This document shows positions 8,916 through 19,046 of a stretch of 59,139 nucleotides of DNA, one piece after another. The translations under genes and the position numbers were made by a program. The DNA comes from Oceanospirillaceae bacterium (GTDB lineage Bacteria > Pseudomonadota > Gammaproteobacteria > Pseudomonadales > Balneatricaceae). Each line of letters opens with the position of its first letter. The first letter of the stretch is position 1. The stretch lies in the NCBI GenBank assembly GCA_013215445.1, contig JABSRA010000021.1, positions 1 to 59,139 of the forward strand, in the 5' to 3' direction. A model generated the notes under the pieces. That model was given only the letters and a program-made list of their open reading frames with translations. It did no database searches and was not told the DNA's origin.

Positions 8916-10472
8916 TTATTTACTTTCGATTAAATCTTCACCAGAAAAATCTTCTACGAACACTACATTACGCTCAACTTTTGCCTGGTACAGTGCCCTA
9001 TCGGCTGTTTTGTAGAGTTGTTGAGCGGTAATAGCTCCTTGAATTAAGATCGCTGCGCCGATTGAAACCGTTAAATGAGGACTGACACTGCTGTTTTTAT
9101 TGGCAATTTCTAACCCGAGCACTTTTTCTCGAATGCTATTTAAAAACGTTTCAAGCTTACTGGTATCCAATCCTGATATTAAAATGGCGAACTCTTCACC
9201 ACCAATACGAAATACAAAATCGCTGGGCCGCTGCATCGCTTTTGCCAGTACATCACCGAGCTTGCGCAGTACAACATCACCCTCAGGATGACCGTATAGA
9301 TCATTAAAGCGCTTAAAAAAATCAATATCTAAAATGGCCAGAGCAATGGGTATTTTATTTCTGACCGCCAAGCTGATTTGATTAATTAATATTTCATCAT
9401 AACTGCGCCGGTTTAATAGGCCGGTCAGTTTATCGATACTCGCCAATTTTTTGTTGGTCATATCGTGCAACACATGGGTAAAGCCGACAATTTGAGACTG
9501 CTCGTCAAAATTGGGAATAATGGAAGACTCTGCCCATATTTTTTCACCGCTGAGATTGAGATATGATACTTCCCCGCGCCATGCTTTACCTTGTGAAATT
9601 TGGCTGATGATGTTTTTTTTCAATAATTTATCTTTTTCGTTATCCCTCAGAAAAAACGTTGCTGGGCTATCAATTAACTCTTCTCGCCATTGGCCGAAAA
9701 ATTTGCACAGCGCACTACTAACATCTTTAGTACGCCCCTCCTTATCCAATATTGCGATTAAGATATGCTGGTCAATTAAAGCTTGACGCTTGGATCGCTG
9801 TTGATCGGCGATGTTGATCGTTCGCCACACTTGGAGTATCAGTAAAGCGACGCTGATAATTGCCAACACTGCCAAAATAATCGTCACCAGCGTGATGTTT
9901 TCTGAGGATCGCTGTGAATCATGCTGATATTGATCAACTTGCCGATGGGCGAGCAATTCTAGTGCACCGATACTCTCTTTGAGTATGGCGAGATGAGCCC
10001 TAGCTTGATTACCACTAAACTGCTGTGCTTCAGTATGTTTACCCGCTTTTAGCAGTTGATCGATTTCTGAGCCCAGCGCCTGCCAGTGAAGGAACAAAGC
10101 CTTACCATCACCAATACGGGCCCATTTTACATCCGTCAAGTCGTCGATGATTTTGTATTCACTATCTATTAGCACTTCTGTTGCGCGGATTTCATCTCGC
10201 ATCAGATTACTTTGTTCAGCATCGGCTGCTAACACTAGATGCTCCAATCTAATCGCCATGGTTATCAAGTGAAAGTTAATGGTCTTTACCGCATGAGATA
10301 ACACCACAGACTGATGCAGCAAACTGTTGTAACCTTTGATTATCCGATTGATTTGCCAGCTAGAATTAACGGCCAAGGCGGTTACTACAAAAATGACAGC
10401 GACAAAGCCCAGCAGGATTATTCTACGATTTAATGGGGTAGAATCTGCTGGTGAAAATACGTCCTTAGGCAT
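8916..10472 (-). CDS. Membrane diguanylate cyclase with four-helix sensor and PAS
   Basis: This protein is predicted to make cyclic di-GMP from two GTP. From the ATG at 10472 it has 518 residues; AGGA lies 10 nt upstream, whereas the upstream ATG at 10496 has no ribosome site. Domains in order: TM1 (about 18-36), a periplasmic helical region (about 40-190) resembling the four-helix-bundle sensors of chemoreceptors, TM2 (about 193-214), a PAS domain (about 225-335, with GFTHVLHDMTNKK), and a C-terminal GGDEF domain. The active site is GGEEF (about 424-428), and RPSD upstream (about 415-418) matches the RxxD inhibitory site for product feedback. DKLTGLLNRRSYDE marks the GGDEF start. Both sites look intact, so an active, feedback-controlled cyclase is likely. 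Confidence 0.92.
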   Translation of the reverse strand: MPKDVFSPADSTPLNRRIILLGFVAVIFVVTALAVNSSWQINRIIKGYNSLLHQSVVLSHAVKTINFHLITMAIRLEHLVLAADAEQSNLMRDEIRATEVLIDSEYKIIDDLTDVKWARIGDGKALFLHWQALGSEIDQLLKAGKHTEAQQFSGNQARAHLAILKESIGALELLAHRQVDQYQHDSQRSSENITLVTIILAVLAIISVALLILQVWRTINIADQQRSKRQALIDQHILIAILDKEGRTKDVSSALCKFFGQWREELIDSPATFFLRDNEKDKLLKKNIISQISQGKAWRGEVSYLNLSGEKIWAESSIIPNFDEQSQIVGFTHVLHDMTNKKLASIDKLTGLLNRRSYDEILINQISLAVRNKIPIALAILDIDFFKRFNDLYGHPEGDVVLRKLGDVLAKAMQRPSDFVFRIGGEEFAILISGLDTSKLETFLNSIREKVLGLEIANKNSSVSPHLTVSIGAAILIQGAITAQQLYKTADRALYQAKVERNVVFVEDFSGEDLIESK

Positions 10473-10639
10473 AAATAATAGGTCCTGACCATACAAACAA
10501 AATTGATTTGAATTGCTTAACTGTCACCACAGCCAATGTTTATCATTAACGCTGCACCAAGCTATGCTGAAATCAAACAATTATGCTCTATAAATAACAT
10601 AAATCAGCAATTTTACCCTGAATACAGCCTCAAACTGCA

Positions 10640-11230
10640 TTAACTATAACTTACCACCAAAAAACAGACGGCTTCAATCTCGCCAACATTCTTAATCTGG
10701 TGTTCAAGATCCCCTCGATAATGGGCCGAATCTCCTTCTCTTAATACACTACTATCAACCCCCGCCAGTATTTCGACACTGCCTTTTTCAACGGTGATAA
10801 ACTCTCTGGTGCCTTCAAAGTGAGCGGCACTTTTTAGCTGCGCATCGACACTGATCGATAATTCATAAAACTCAATGTTTTTTTCCATATTGAGCGGCGA
10901 CAAGGTGCGAATTTTACACTGACTGTCACTGCGATACAAAAAAGTGGGATCATCACCACGAATCACTTCAATGGCTGATGCGGTCCAAGGTTCATCTACC
11001 AGCGCACCGACCGATATAGAAAATGCCTGGGCGATCCGACAGGCCACCGCCAGTGTTGGGTTTGCCTGCCCACGTTCAATTTGCGATAACATTGAACGAC
11101 TTACACCAGAAATAGCCGAAAACCTCTCTAGCGTCCAACCTTTATCTTTACGTAACCCCTTTACTTTTTCACACAGAACTTGGGCGATAGGTTCCATGTC
11201 TTTGTGCGTTTTTAGCTGACTACTCATCAA
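10640..11230 (-). CDS. XRE family regulator with C-terminal cupin
   Basis: The protein has 196 residues. The N-terminal helix-turn-helix (about 20-75) reads LRKDKGWTLERFSAISGVSR then SMLSQIERGQANPTLAVACR, classic XRE. The C-terminal cupin (about 120-195) contains HFEGTREFITVEKGSVEILA and HYRGDLEHQIKN, likely the small-molecule sensing domain. It is divergent from tdh-kbl, with about 145 bp between the coding starts. A perfect palindrome at 11247-11262 lies just upstream of its own start. It is probably the local regulator of threonine catabolism and of itself, but that role is inferred from position only. Confidence 0.9.
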   Translation of the reverse strand: MMSSQLKTHKDMEPIAQVLCEKVKGLRKDKGWTLERFSAISGVSRSMLSQIERGQANPTLAVACRIAQAFSISVGALVDEPWTASAIEVIRGDDPTFLYRSDSQCKIRTLSPLNMEKNIEFYELSISVDAQLKSAAHFEGTREFITVEKGSVEILAGVDSSVLREGDSAHYRGDLEHQIKNVGEIEAVCFLVVSYS

Positions 11231-11246
11231 TGGCTCACTAGCAAAA

Positions 11247-11262
11247 TTCCTGCATACAGGAA
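11247..11262. promoter_or_regulatory. Palindromic candidate operator between XRE regulator and tdh
   Basis: The inverted repeat TTCCTG-CATA-CAGGAA is perfect over 6 bp per arm with a 4-bp centre. It lies 17 bp upstream of the start of the divergent XRE-cupin gene. Palindromes of this size and spacing fit an XRE dimer, so it is a candidate autoregulatory site. A looser copy, TTCCATTATATAGGAT, appears around 11301-11316, nearer to tdh. Binding is an inference. Confidence 0.45.
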
Positions 11263-11375
11263 ATATATCTTTTAAATTGGATTTTTTAAGGATAGACTAA
11301 TTCCATTATATAGGATTTTTATCCATTGAGGGTAATTTGCTGGCATAACCAGGCAAACAGATAAAGGTGAACACC

Positions 11376-12416
11376 ATGCAAACCATGCAGGCATTAGTTA
11401 AAAGAAAGGCCGAAGTCGGTCTTTGGTTAGAGACAGTCCCCATTCCAGAAATGGGCATTAATGATGTTAAAATTCGGGTGTTAAAGACCGCTATTTGCGG
11501 CACCGATTTACACATCTACAACTGGGATAGCTGGGCGCAAAAGACCATTAAAGTACCGATGATCATCGGCCATGAATTCGTCGGCGAAGTGGTCGCGATT
11601 GGCGACAATGTAAACGCCTTTAAACCCGGTGAAATTGTCTCAGGTGAAGGTCACGTTGTCTGTGGTCGCTGCCGCAACTGTATGGCGGGCAGACGCCATC
11701 TATGCGCCTTTACCAGTGGCATAGGTGTCAATCGTGCCGGTGCTTTTGCCGAGTATGTAGTTTTGCCTATGTCCAACGTCTGGGAGCATCGCAGTGGTAT
11801 CGATTTAGACATCGCCTCGATGTTCGATCCCTTCGGCAACGCGGTACACAGCGCGCTACAATTTGATCTATTTAGCGAAGACGTTTTAATTACCGGAGCG
11901 GGCCCCATAGGTTGCATGGCCGCGGCAGTCTGTAAACAAGCGGGGGCACGCCATATTGTGGTGACCGATTTAAATCCCAAACGCTTGGCGATGGCTGAAA
12001 AACTCGGCGCAACGCGCACCGTTAATGCCCGCACCGAAACTCTTGAGGATGTGCAGCGCGAATTGGGCATGACCGAGGGCTTTGATATAGGCTTAGAAAT
12101 GTCTGGCAGCCCTATCGCTTTCAATGACATGATCAAAAATATGTGCCATGGCGGTAAAATATCACTCTTGGGTATTCCCAGTGAAGAGCAGGTCACCGAT
12201 TGGAACACGGTCATTTTTAACATGCTGACCATCAAGGGTATCTATGGACGCGAGATGTACGAAACTTGGTACAAAATGTCGGCAATGATTGAAAACGGCT
12301 TAGATTTAAACGCTATCATAACGCACCGATTGGACTTTAAAGACTTTCAAGTGGGCATTGATGCCATGATATCGGGAGATGCAGGCAAGGTCATCCTCGA
12401 CTGGAGCAATGTGTAA
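11376..12416 (+). CDS. tdh: L-threonine 3-dehydrogenase
   Basis: Zinc-dependent medium-chain dehydrogenase that oxidises L-threonine to 2-amino-3-ketobutyrate with NAD+. The start is the ATG at 11376, 8 nt after AAGG, in preference to an in-frame GTG at 11367. Numbered from there, Cys41 in [12 protein letters not shown] is the catalytic zinc ligand, GHEFVGEV follows with its His-Glu pair, and [15 protein letters not shown] holds the four cysteines of the structural zinc. The nucleotide-binding motif is [10 protein letters not shown]. Length (346) matches the family. kbl follows 100 bp downstream in the same direction, so the two enzymes form the usual threonine-to-glycine pathway. Control is probably by the divergent XRE-cupin regulator. 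Confidence 0.96.
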   Translation: MQTMQALVKRKAEVGLWLETVPIPEMGINDVKIRVLKTAICGTDLHIYNWDSWAQKTIKVPMIIGHEFVGEVVAIGDNVNAFKPGEIVSGEGHVVCGRCRNCMAGRRHLCAFTSGIGVNRAGAFAEYVVLPMSNVWEHRSGIDLDIASMFDPFGNAVHSALQFDLFSEDVLITGAGPIGCMAAAVCKQAGARHIVVTDLNPKRLAMAEKLGATRTVNARTETLEDVQRELGMTEGFDIGLEMSGSPIAFNDMIKNMCHGGKISLLGIPSEEQVTDWNTVIFNMLTIKGIYGREMYETWYKMSAMIENGLDLNAIITHRLDFKDFQVGIDAMISGDAGKVILDWSNV

Positions 12417-12516
12417 ACCTAACTGCGACAGCTGAATCTAGGTCAAAGTTCGCGCTTCATTATTCATGCAATAAAGTGGTGGTAACACCGCTAATGGCAT
12501 TTACAGGATCAACATT

Positions 12517-13704
12517 ATGTACACAAATTTTCAACAGCACTTACAGGGCCAACTCGAGGAGATAAACAGCGCCGGGCTCTACAAGCACGAGCGCAAGATC
12601 CTCGGTGCGCAGAACACCAGCATTAAGGTAAAGCAGGGCTCGGTATTAAACTTGTGCGCCAATAATTATTTAGGACTGGCGCAACACCCCAGCATCTTAG
12701 CGGCTGCACATCGGGGACTGGATGAATGGGGTTATGGTTTGGCCTCGGTGCGTTTTATCTGTGGCACTCAACAGATACACAAAAACTTAGAGAGTCAGCT
12801 GACCGATTTTTTAGGTACCCAAGATACTATTCTCTATCCCTCTTGCTTTGATGCCAACGGCGGCCTTTTTGAAACGTTGTTGGGCCCTGAAGATGCCATC
12901 ATTTCCGATGCCCTCAATCACGCCAGCATCATCGACGGTATCCGACTGTGTAAAGCCAAGCGCTATCGCTATAAAAATCGCGATTTGGCAGATTTAGAAC
13001 AGCAATTAGTCGCCGCAGATCTCGCCGGTGCACGCTTTAAACTCATCACCACCGACGGCGTTTTCTCTATGGATGGTTTTATCGCTCCCTTAAAAGAGAT
13101 TTGCGATTTAGCCGACAAATACAACGCCCTGGTGCATTTTGATGATTCCCACGCGGTCGGTTTTGTCGGCAAAACAGGGCGAGGCACTCACCAACACACC
13201 GATTGCATGGATAGAATCGATATCACGACCGGCACTTTAGGCAAAGCTTTAGGCGGGGCCAGCGGTGGTTATACCAGCGGTAAAAAAGAAATTATCGAGT
13301 TATTGCGCCAGCGCTCGCGCCCCTATTTATTTTCTAACACGGTGGCGCCACCGGTAGTGACAGGCGGCATAGCAGCCTTGGAGTTACTGAAAGACTCTAC
13401 CGAGCTCAGAGATAAAGTCGAGGAGAACGGTCGATACTTCAGAGCGGGGATGCAGGACATAGGCTACGATTTATTACCTGGCGATCATCCGATAATCCCA
13501 ATTATGCTCTACGACGCGCGCAAAGCTGCTGAATTGGCAGAGCGTATGCTCAATAAAGGCATTTACGTCACCGCTTTCTCTTTTCCGGTGGTACCTAAAG
13601 GCCAGGCGCGGATCCGCACCCAAATTTCAGCGGCGCACAGCCGCGCAGATTTAGATTTTGCGATTGCCTGCTTTAAAGAGGCAAAGCAGGAGATGGGGAT
13701 TTAA
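12517..13704 (+). CDS. kbl: 2-amino-3-ketobutyrate CoA ligase (glycine C-acetyltransferase)
   Basis: This PLP enzyme of the alpha-oxoamine synthase family cleaves 2-amino-3-ketobutyrate with CoA to glycine and acetyl-CoA, the step after Tdh. The 395-residue protein has the family length. It shows [12 protein letters not shown] near the N-terminus, [16 protein letters not shown] (208-223) with the PLP-binding Asp and His, and [14 protein letters not shown] with the Schiff-base Lys243. The start ATG at 12517 follows CAGGATCAACATT, giving AGGA about 9 nt upstream. The 100-bp gap to tdh contains a small imperfect hairpin near 12475-12495. A strong bidirectional terminator follows at 13734-13764. 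Confidence 0.96.
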   Translation: MYTNFQQHLQGQLEEINSAGLYKHERKILGAQNTSIKVKQGSVLNLCANNYLGLAQHPSILAAAHRGLDEWGYGLASVRFICGTQQIHKNLESQLTDFLGTQDTILYPSCFDANGGLFETLLGPEDAIISDALNHASIIDGIRLCKAKRYRYKNRDLADLEQQLVAADLAGARFKLITTDGVFSMDGFIAPLKEICDLADKYNALVHFDDSHAVGFVGKTGRGTHQHTDCMDRIDITTGTLGKALGGASGGYTSGKKEIIELLRQRSRPYLFSNTVAPPVVTGGIAALELLKDSTELRDKVEENGRYFRAGMQDIGYDLLPGDHPIIPIMLYDARKAAELAERMLNKGIYVTAFSFPVVPKGQARIRTQISAAHSRADLDFAIACFKEAKQEMGI

Positions 13705-13733
13705 ATAAGCGCTGACAGCGCAGGGTAATAGCC

Positions 13734-13764
13734 AAAAAAAGAGAGTCTATAGACTCTCTTTTTT
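13734..13764. terminator. Bidirectional intrinsic terminator between kbl and rlmI
   Basis: The stem GAGAGTC-TATA-GACTCTC (13741-13758, fully self-complementary) is flanked by an A-run on the left and a T-run on the right. Read in either direction it is a hairpin followed by uridines. It lies between the convergent genes kbl and rlmI and should end transcription of both. Confidence 0.88.
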
Positions 13765-13801
13765 CTCACTATCCATATTCCAGCGCTTTAAAAGAAAGCC
13801 T

Positions 13802-15001
13802 TTATACGCCAGGCAGTATTCGACAGGTAATAGACTTCAAGTATTCAGTTTCAGGAATCGCCGAGTGAATCGGGTGATCCGGACCCTGATGGCCCTGCTC
13901 AATCACTTGAGCATTTCGATCTAGCTCACGTGCGTTAGAGCGAATAATATCAATCAAACGACTGCGCTCTAAATGCATTGAACAGGAGGCGCTGATCAAT
14001 ATGCCATTTTTGCTCAGCAGGCGCATAGCCAAGTTATTAATTCGACCGTAAGCGCGCTCGCCGTTGCGAATATCTTTACGTCTGGCGATAAACGCCGGTG
14101 GATCAACGATAATGACATCGAATTTCTGCTGATCTTGAATCATTTCTTTACAGGCATCAAAGGCATCGCCCTGCAGGGTGACCAATCGATCTTGAGCATT
14201 GTTTAACTTGGCATTTTCCACCGCTACTTCCAAGGCGTACTCCGAGGAGTCAACACAAGTCACTTCATTGGCACCCGCAGCTAGTGCTTGCACACCCCAG
14301 CCACCCACATAACTAAACAAATCTAGTACCCGCTTGCCATTGACGTGGCGCTGCATAGTGGCACGCGCCAGACGGTGGTCGTAAAACCAACCGGTCTTCT
14401 GTCCCGTCAATACCGGCGCTAATAGCGAGACACCGTTTTCTTCTAGCGGGCAGAGCTCTGGTACTTCGCCCTGCACCACTTCAACGTAGCTCTCTAAACC
14501 TTCAGTAGTGCGCATTTTTCCATCGCAGCGCAATACGATAGCAGAGGGCATGAAAACCTTATTCAGGGCACTGACGATATCGTCGACCACCGCCTCCATA
14601 CCCGCGGTGGAGATTTGTACCACAAATACGTCGTAAAACCTGTCGATTACCAAGCCAGAAAGCCCATCTGAATCACCGTAAACCAAACGATAACAGGGGC
14701 TATCAAAACACGCTTCGCGCAGCGAAAGTGCAATATTGATCCGGTGCACCAGCAGCGATCGGTCTAATCTAAACTTTGCATCTCGGCCGATTAAGCGCCC
14801 GCAAATTAATGTCTGTGGGTTGACGTAGGCGATGCCTAGCGCTTTACCACTAGCCGCTTCCACCAGCACTTGCTCGCCGGGACTAAACTCTTTGAGTGGC
14901 GATTTTTTATTATCGACTTCGTTGGAGTAAATCCATAAATGGCCACCCCGTAAGCGACGGTCAGCGCCAGTATTGAGGACGAGTGTTTTAAGAGAAGACA
15001 T
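13802..15001 (-). CDS. rlmI: 23S rRNA m5C1962 methyltransferase RlmI family
   Basis: Class I SAM-dependent RNA methyltransferase. The 399 residues begin with a PUA-like domain (HLWIYSNEVDN, then a strand-rich stretch to about 75), followed by a central EEHEE-type region and the Rossmann methyltransferase domain. Visible motifs are VLDLFSYVGGWGVQAL (SAM-binding motif I, about residues 226-241), VTCVDSSEYAL and FDVIIVDPPAF (motif IV). CSMHLERS carries the cysteine typical of m5C methyltransferases. RlmI of E. coli has 396 residues and the same layout. It lies downstream of ubiI on the same strand, about 150 bp away, and faces kbl across the shared terminator. Confidence 0.9.
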   Translation of the reverse strand: MSSLKTLVLNTGADRRLRGGHLWIYSNEVDNKKSPLKEFSPGEQVLVEAASGKALGIAYVNPQTLICGRLIGRDAKFRLDRSLLVHRINIALSLREACFDSPCYRLVYGDSDGLSGLVIDRFYDVFVVQISTAGMEAVVDDIVSALNKVFMPSAIVLRCDGKMRTTEGLESYVEVVQGEVPELCPLEENGVSLLAPVLTGQKTGWFYDHRLARATMQRHVNGKRVLDLFSYVGGWGVQALAAGANEVTCVDSSEYALEVAVENAKLNNAQDRLVTLQGDAFDACKEMIQDQQKFDVIIVDPPAFIARRKDIRNGERAYGRINNLAMRLLSKNGILISASCSMHLERSRLIDIIRSNARELDRNAQVIEQGHQGPDHPIHSAIPETEYLKSITCRILPGV

Positions 15002-15149
15002 GTAAATTCCACTGTGTTTGATTGCTGTGCGTCCGAAACTAATCGGCGGGTAAGGCTAGAAAGTTAGCTCTCTAGCCGAATATGATTGGGGCTGGGCATT
15101 TTACCCACACTGGGGTTAAATTGTTACTAAAAGCCGTGCTATTCGCTAT

Positions 15150-16445
15150 TTAAGAGATTGAGCGGGCTAATTCCGGTAAATCTCCGGACAGGCCCAGCGC
15201 CTGTGCCATGATATGCTGCTTCAACGGTGGCGCCTTATTGAGTAATTTCATGCCAAAATTTCTGGCGATAATCACCGGCGCCGGCTGGGGGTCAAATAAC
15301 CACTTAAAAGCTTGCATGGTCGCTGACATTTTCAAATTTTCCCCGTGGCGATCGCGCTGATATTTCTTTAACAAGCTCTCTTCGCCAATCGCCCGTCCAC
15401 GCTCTTTAGCGACACTTAGTACCTGCACCAAACTCGCCACATCCAACAGTCCTAAATTCACCCCCTGGCCCGCCAGTGGATGAATGGTATGAATCGCATC
15501 ACCGATCAATGCCAACCCCGGTTGCACGTACTGTTTTGCATGTCGCTGTCGCAGTGGAAATACTGCCCGCCCTGCAACCTCAACCACTTCTCCCAATTTC
15601 GCTTCAAAGTCTCGGCCCAGTGCCTTTTTAAAATCAGACTCACTGAGTGCCATTAACGCGCTGGCATGCTCTGGTGAAGTAGAATAGACAATGCTGCTGG
15701 TGAAGGGATCGCTCAGGGGTAAAAACGCCAGCGGACCGTCACTGGTAAATCGCTGCCACGCCGTATTTTGATGGGGCAACTGAGTTTTAACACTGGCGAC
15801 AATCGCATGATGACCATAATCCCGCTGCCACAGGGGGATTGCCGCCAATTGGCGAATTTTAGACAGCGCACCATCAGCACCGATGAGCAATTTTGCTCCA
15901 TAACTAACCGACTGCGGATGTCCTTTTTTATCAAGCTGCTCACAGTGCAATACTCGCTCAGCTTCTACCGGCTCCGTTAAATCAACCACTTTGGTGGCAA
16001 AAACTATCTCTAAGCCAATTTCTACAGCCGTGGCATGGAGCGCCGCCACCACCACTGAATTTTCCACAATATGTCCCAAATTTGGCTCGTGCAGGGCAGC
16101 GCTAGAAAAATCGATACAACCGGTGCCATCACCATCCCAAACCACCATTTGGCGATAGGGACACAGCCGCATCTTGACTATTTTCTGCCAAACGCCCAAG
16201 TTTTTAAAGATATTTTCCGAGGCCCGAGTTAACGCGCTGACCCGGTTATCATAGCTGGCTATTTGATCTTGATTTTCACTGCATCTAGCCGCTGGGTTAG
16301 CGTGCACTAGATCAGCACCGCGCCCTTCGACCACCAGTACCTTAAAGCCGATTTTATAAAGGGCGATAGCCACACTCAAACCAACCATTCCCGCACCGAC
16401 CACGATGATATCCAACTTGGGGATAGAACGCTCATTTTGCATCAT
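15150..16445 (-). CDS. ubiI: UbiH/UbiF/VisC-family FAD hydroxylase (UbiI-like)
   Basis: FAD-dependent monooxygenase of the COQ6/UbiH family, predicted to hydroxylate the ring of a ubiquinone precursor at the membrane. Near the N-terminus DIIVVGAGMVGLSVAIAL is the GxGxxG dinucleotide fold; GADGALS is the second FAD motif; GLALIGDAIHTIHPLAGQG with NLGL is the third. The ATG at 16445 is preceded by GGGG five nt upstream; this start overlaps the ubiH stop codon region by about 14 bp, so translation is probably coupled. Its position as the last gene after ygfB-pepP-ubiH matches visC/ubiI in enterobacteria and pseudomonads. The exact ring position hydroxylated cannot be decided from sequence alone. 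Confidence 0.9.
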   Translation of the reverse strand: MMQNERSIPKLDIIVVGAGMVGLSVAIALYKIGFKVLVVEGRGADLVHANPAARCSENQDQIASYDNRVSALTRASENIFKNLGVWQKIVKMRLCPYRQMVVWDGDGTGCIDFSSAALHEPNLGHIVENSVVVAALHATAVEIGLEIVFATKVVDLTEPVEAERVLHCEQLDKKGHPQSVSYGAKLLIGADGALSKIRQLAAIPLWQRDYGHHAIVASVKTQLPHQNTAWQRFTSDGPLAFLPLSDPFTSSIVYSTSPEHASALMALSESDFKKALGRDFEAKLGEVVEVAGRAVFPLRQRHAKQYVQPGLALIGDAIHTIHPLAGQGVNLGLLDVASLVQVLSVAKERGRAIGEESLLKKYQRDRHGENLKMSATMQAFKWLFDPQPAPVIIARNFGMKLLNKAPPLKQHIMAQALGLSGDLPELARSIS

Positions 16446-17706
16446 CAGCACCCCGTGTAAGTATCGGCATCGGGCTAGTTAAACCCATCGCAGAGCGAGC
16501 GAAAAATGTTTTGGCCGTGGGCGAAATATCTAATAACTGCAAACCGATATCCCTTCCCAGTGCCAGTAGTGAATTGTCACTGGTAAATAATTTCATACTC
16601 TTATCACTAAACCCTATCGTATTGCGCTGATCGGCCAAGCGCGAGTGCTGATATTGGCTAAGGAGTGAAAAATCACCCAGCGCAATTTTATTATTCGCTC
16701 CAACGACTAACTGCTCCGCTAGAGAGGCGACACCGCGCAGCGCTAAATTAAACCCCTGCCCAGCCATCGGATGCAGGGTGTGCGCAGCATTGCCGACGAT
16801 GACTAGACCTGCGCGCACCTGCTCTTGGGCACTGAGCAATTTCAGCGGGTAGCTGTATCGCTGACCCGCCTTGATAAAGCGCCCGGCACGAAAGCCAAAG
16901 CGCATTTGTAACTTGGCTAAAAACGCAGCATCATCCAGCGCTAGCAGCGCGTCAATATGATCTTCTGCGACCGTCCAAATCAAACCGCAACGGTGTTGTT
17001 GATCTTGGTCTTTTAATGGCAGCAACGCCATTGGCCCGGTGTCAGTAAAGCGCTCGTAAGCGGTGTTTTTATGCACTCTATCTATTTCAACATTACACAC
17101 CAGCGCGCTTTGATGATAGGGTTCTTCAACGTAATTGATGCCCAGCGCTGCGCTTAAGGCGGAGCGAGCGCCATCGGCCATCACCACTAAATCAGCCGTT
17201 AACCCTAACGTCTCATCGCCGCTGGTCACCGCTAAGTGCATTAGGCCATGCTCTCTATTGATGCGCTCGACCTTAGCCGGACTGTATTGAGTGAGACGCC
17301 CGCTATTTTGATGCTTTTCCAAGTGCTCGAAGAGCACTTCGCCTAGCCATTTGTTTTCAATAACATAACCAAGCGCAACCACCTTTTCAGCGGTTGCATG
17401 CAATCTGGCCGCCCCGAAATGTCCCCTATCCGACACGTGAATATGTTCAATTGATTGTGCGCGCTGCTGCAACTTATCCCAGAGTGATAACTGTTGAAAG
17501 ATCTGCGCAGAGCCATGAGAAAGTGCCGTCGCTCTAGCATCGAAGCTAGGCTGGTAATTGTCTAAGGGCGCCTTAGGCTGCAATACACTGGGCTCAATCA
17601 TGGCAATCTGCAAATCTAACGCTTTAGCATGCTCTAACAGCATGGCCGCCAAACTGGCCCCCACCATTCCCGCGCCTATAATAACAATGTCATAATGCCG
17701 ATTCAT
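16432..17706 (-). CDS. ubiH: Ubiquinone biosynthesis hydroxylase UbiH
   Basis: FAD-dependent aromatic hydroxylase of coenzyme Q synthesis (2-octaprenyl-6-methoxyphenol hydroxylase in E. coli). Motifs are YDIVIIGAGMVGASLAAMLL at the N-terminus, MADGARSALS in the middle and GLVIVGNAAHTLHPMAGQG with FNLALRG. The ATG at 17706 has GAGG 7 nt upstream; the preceding TTG codon is a less likely start. It lies 17 bp downstream of pepP and overlaps the start of ubiI, forming one operon. It differs from its downstream paralogue enough to show an old duplication, and synteny decides which is UbiH and which UbiI. Confidence 0.92.
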   Translation of the reverse strand: MNRHYDIVIIGAGMVGASLAAMLLEHAKALDLQIAMIEPSVLQPKAPLDNYQPSFDARATALSHGSAQIFQQLSLWDKLQQRAQSIEHIHVSDRGHFGAARLHATAEKVVALGYVIENKWLGEVLFEHLEKHQNSGRLTQYSPAKVERINREHGLMHLAVTSGDETLGLTADLVVMADGARSALSAALGINYVEEPYHQSALVCNVEIDRVHKNTAYERFTDTGPMALLPLKDQDQQHRCGLIWTVAEDHIDALLALDDAAFLAKLQMRFGFRAGRFIKAGQRYSYPLKLLSAQEQVRAGLVIVGNAAHTLHPMAGQGFNLALRGVASLAEQLVVGANNKIALGDFSLLSQYQHSRLADQRNTIGFSDKSMKLFTSDNSLLALGRDIGLQLLDISPTAKTFFARSAMGLTSPMPILTRGADDAK

Positions 17707-17723
17707 CAAACTACCTCTCGCCT

Positions 17724-19046
17724 CTAACGGGACTGCGCCATTAAACTTTCAATTTCGCTGACACCTTTAGGCACCGCACCACTGAGCACCTCACAGCCAT
17801 TTTCGGTGACCAATATATCGTCCTCGATACGAATCCCGATGCCACGCCAACGCGCTTCCACCTTCATATTGTCAATGGCGATATAGAGACCAGGCTCGAC
17901 GGTCATCACCATACCCGCCTGCAAACCTCGCCACTGACCGTCAATTTTATAGTTGCCGACATCGTGTACATCCATCCCCAACCAGTGACCGAGCTTATGC
18001 ATAAAGAAGTCTTTATAAGCCTCCCGCTCAATCAACTCATCCACATCACCTTGCAAGAGCCCCAGCTCCACCAACCCGGTGGTGAGTATCAGCAGCGCAC
18101 ACTGATGTACCGCATTAAAACACACGCCAGGTTTAAGCATTGCAATGCACCGCAAGTTGGCCTGAAGCACCACCTCGTAAAGAGCCTTTTGCTCGGGATT
18201 AAAAGTACCATTGACCGGAAAAGTACGGGTGATATCACCCGCGTAATACTGGTACTCGGCCCCGGCATCAATCAGCACTAAGTCGCCATCTCGTAGCGCT
18301 TGATCATTGTTAATATAGTGCAAAATACAGCCATTTTTACCCCCGCCGACAATACTTGAGTAGGCTGGTTGCTGTGCACCTTGCATCGCAAAGTGATGCT
18401 GAATATGTGCATCTAACTGGAATTCCATCACCCCGGGCTGACAACTGCGCATCGCCTTAATGTGTGCGTCTGCTGAAATTTTCGCGGCAATGCGCAACAT
18501 CTGCTGCTCAGCAGCTGATTTAATCAGTCGCATCTCATGGCTGACATCGTCTAGTTGCAATAAGTGCGAGGGGGGAATGACGCCACGGCGGCTGCGACTC
18601 CTCATCGTGGTTAACCACTTATTAACTTGTGGGTTAAGGCTCTCGCGACCCAGAGAATAATAGAGATGGCTCACTCCATCGAGCAACTCGGGGATTTTTT
18701 CATCCAGCTCTGTGATGCTGTGACCAAAATCGGCGCCGTAGTGTTCCACCACCCCTAATGCACCGCAGCGATATCCATACCAGATTTCCATTTCAAGATT
18801 GCGCGGCTGACAAAAGAGATGGTATTCAAGTTTTCCGGCAGACTTTTTTACCAGTAACAGCGCATCGGGCTCATTAAAGCCACTGAAATAAAAGAAAGTA
18901 CTGTCTTGACGAAATAGGTAGTCAACATCGCTGTTGCGCGCCACCATTGAGGCGGACTGAATGATAATTGCACTATTTTCTTCAAGCTGAGCCAACAGTG
19001 CTGCACGTCGCTGTGCAAACTCTTGCGCAGAAATAACATCTGACAT
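17724..19046 (-). CDS. pepP: Xaa-Pro aminopeptidase (PepP)
   Basis: Cytoplasmic M24B metallopeptidase that removes the N-terminal residue from peptides whose second residue is proline. The protein has exactly 440 residues. The five metal ligands are visible as Asp260 (VLIDAGAEY), Asp271 (AGDITRTF), His354 (KLGHWLG), Glu384 (MTVEPGLYI) and Glu408 (IRIEDDILVT), almost identical in spacing to E. coli PepP. The creatinase-like N-terminal domain occupies about residues 1-170. It follows ygfB (about 105 bp apart) and precedes ubiH, the conserved ygfB-pepP-ubiH-ubiI order. Confidence 0.96.
   Translation of the reverse strand: MSDVISAQEFAQRRAALLAQLEENSAIIIQSASMVARNSDVDYLFRQDSTFFYFSGFNEPDALLLVKKSAGKLEYHLFCQPRNLEMEIWYGYRCGALGVVEHYGADFGHSITELDEKIPELLDGVSHLYYSLGRESLNPQVNKWLTTMRSRSRRGVIPPSHLLQLDDVSHEMRLIKSAAEQQMLRIAAKISADAHIKAMRSCQPGVMEFQLDAHIQHHFAMQGAQQPAYSSIVGGGKNGCILHYINNDQALRDGDLVLIDAGAEYQYYAGDITRTFPVNGTFNPEQKALYEVVLQANLRCIAMLKPGVCFNAVHQCALLILTTGLVELGLLQGDVDELIEREAYKDFFMHKLGHWLGMDVHDVGNYKIDGQWRGLQAGMVMTVEPGLYIAIDNMKVEARWRGIGIRIEDDILVTENGCEVLSGAVPKGVSEIESLMAQSR

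Noticed and set aside
15150..17706. Recent tandem duplication of ubiH
   Set aside because: The two hydroxylases are clearly different along their length and the pair is ancient and conserved in this operon.
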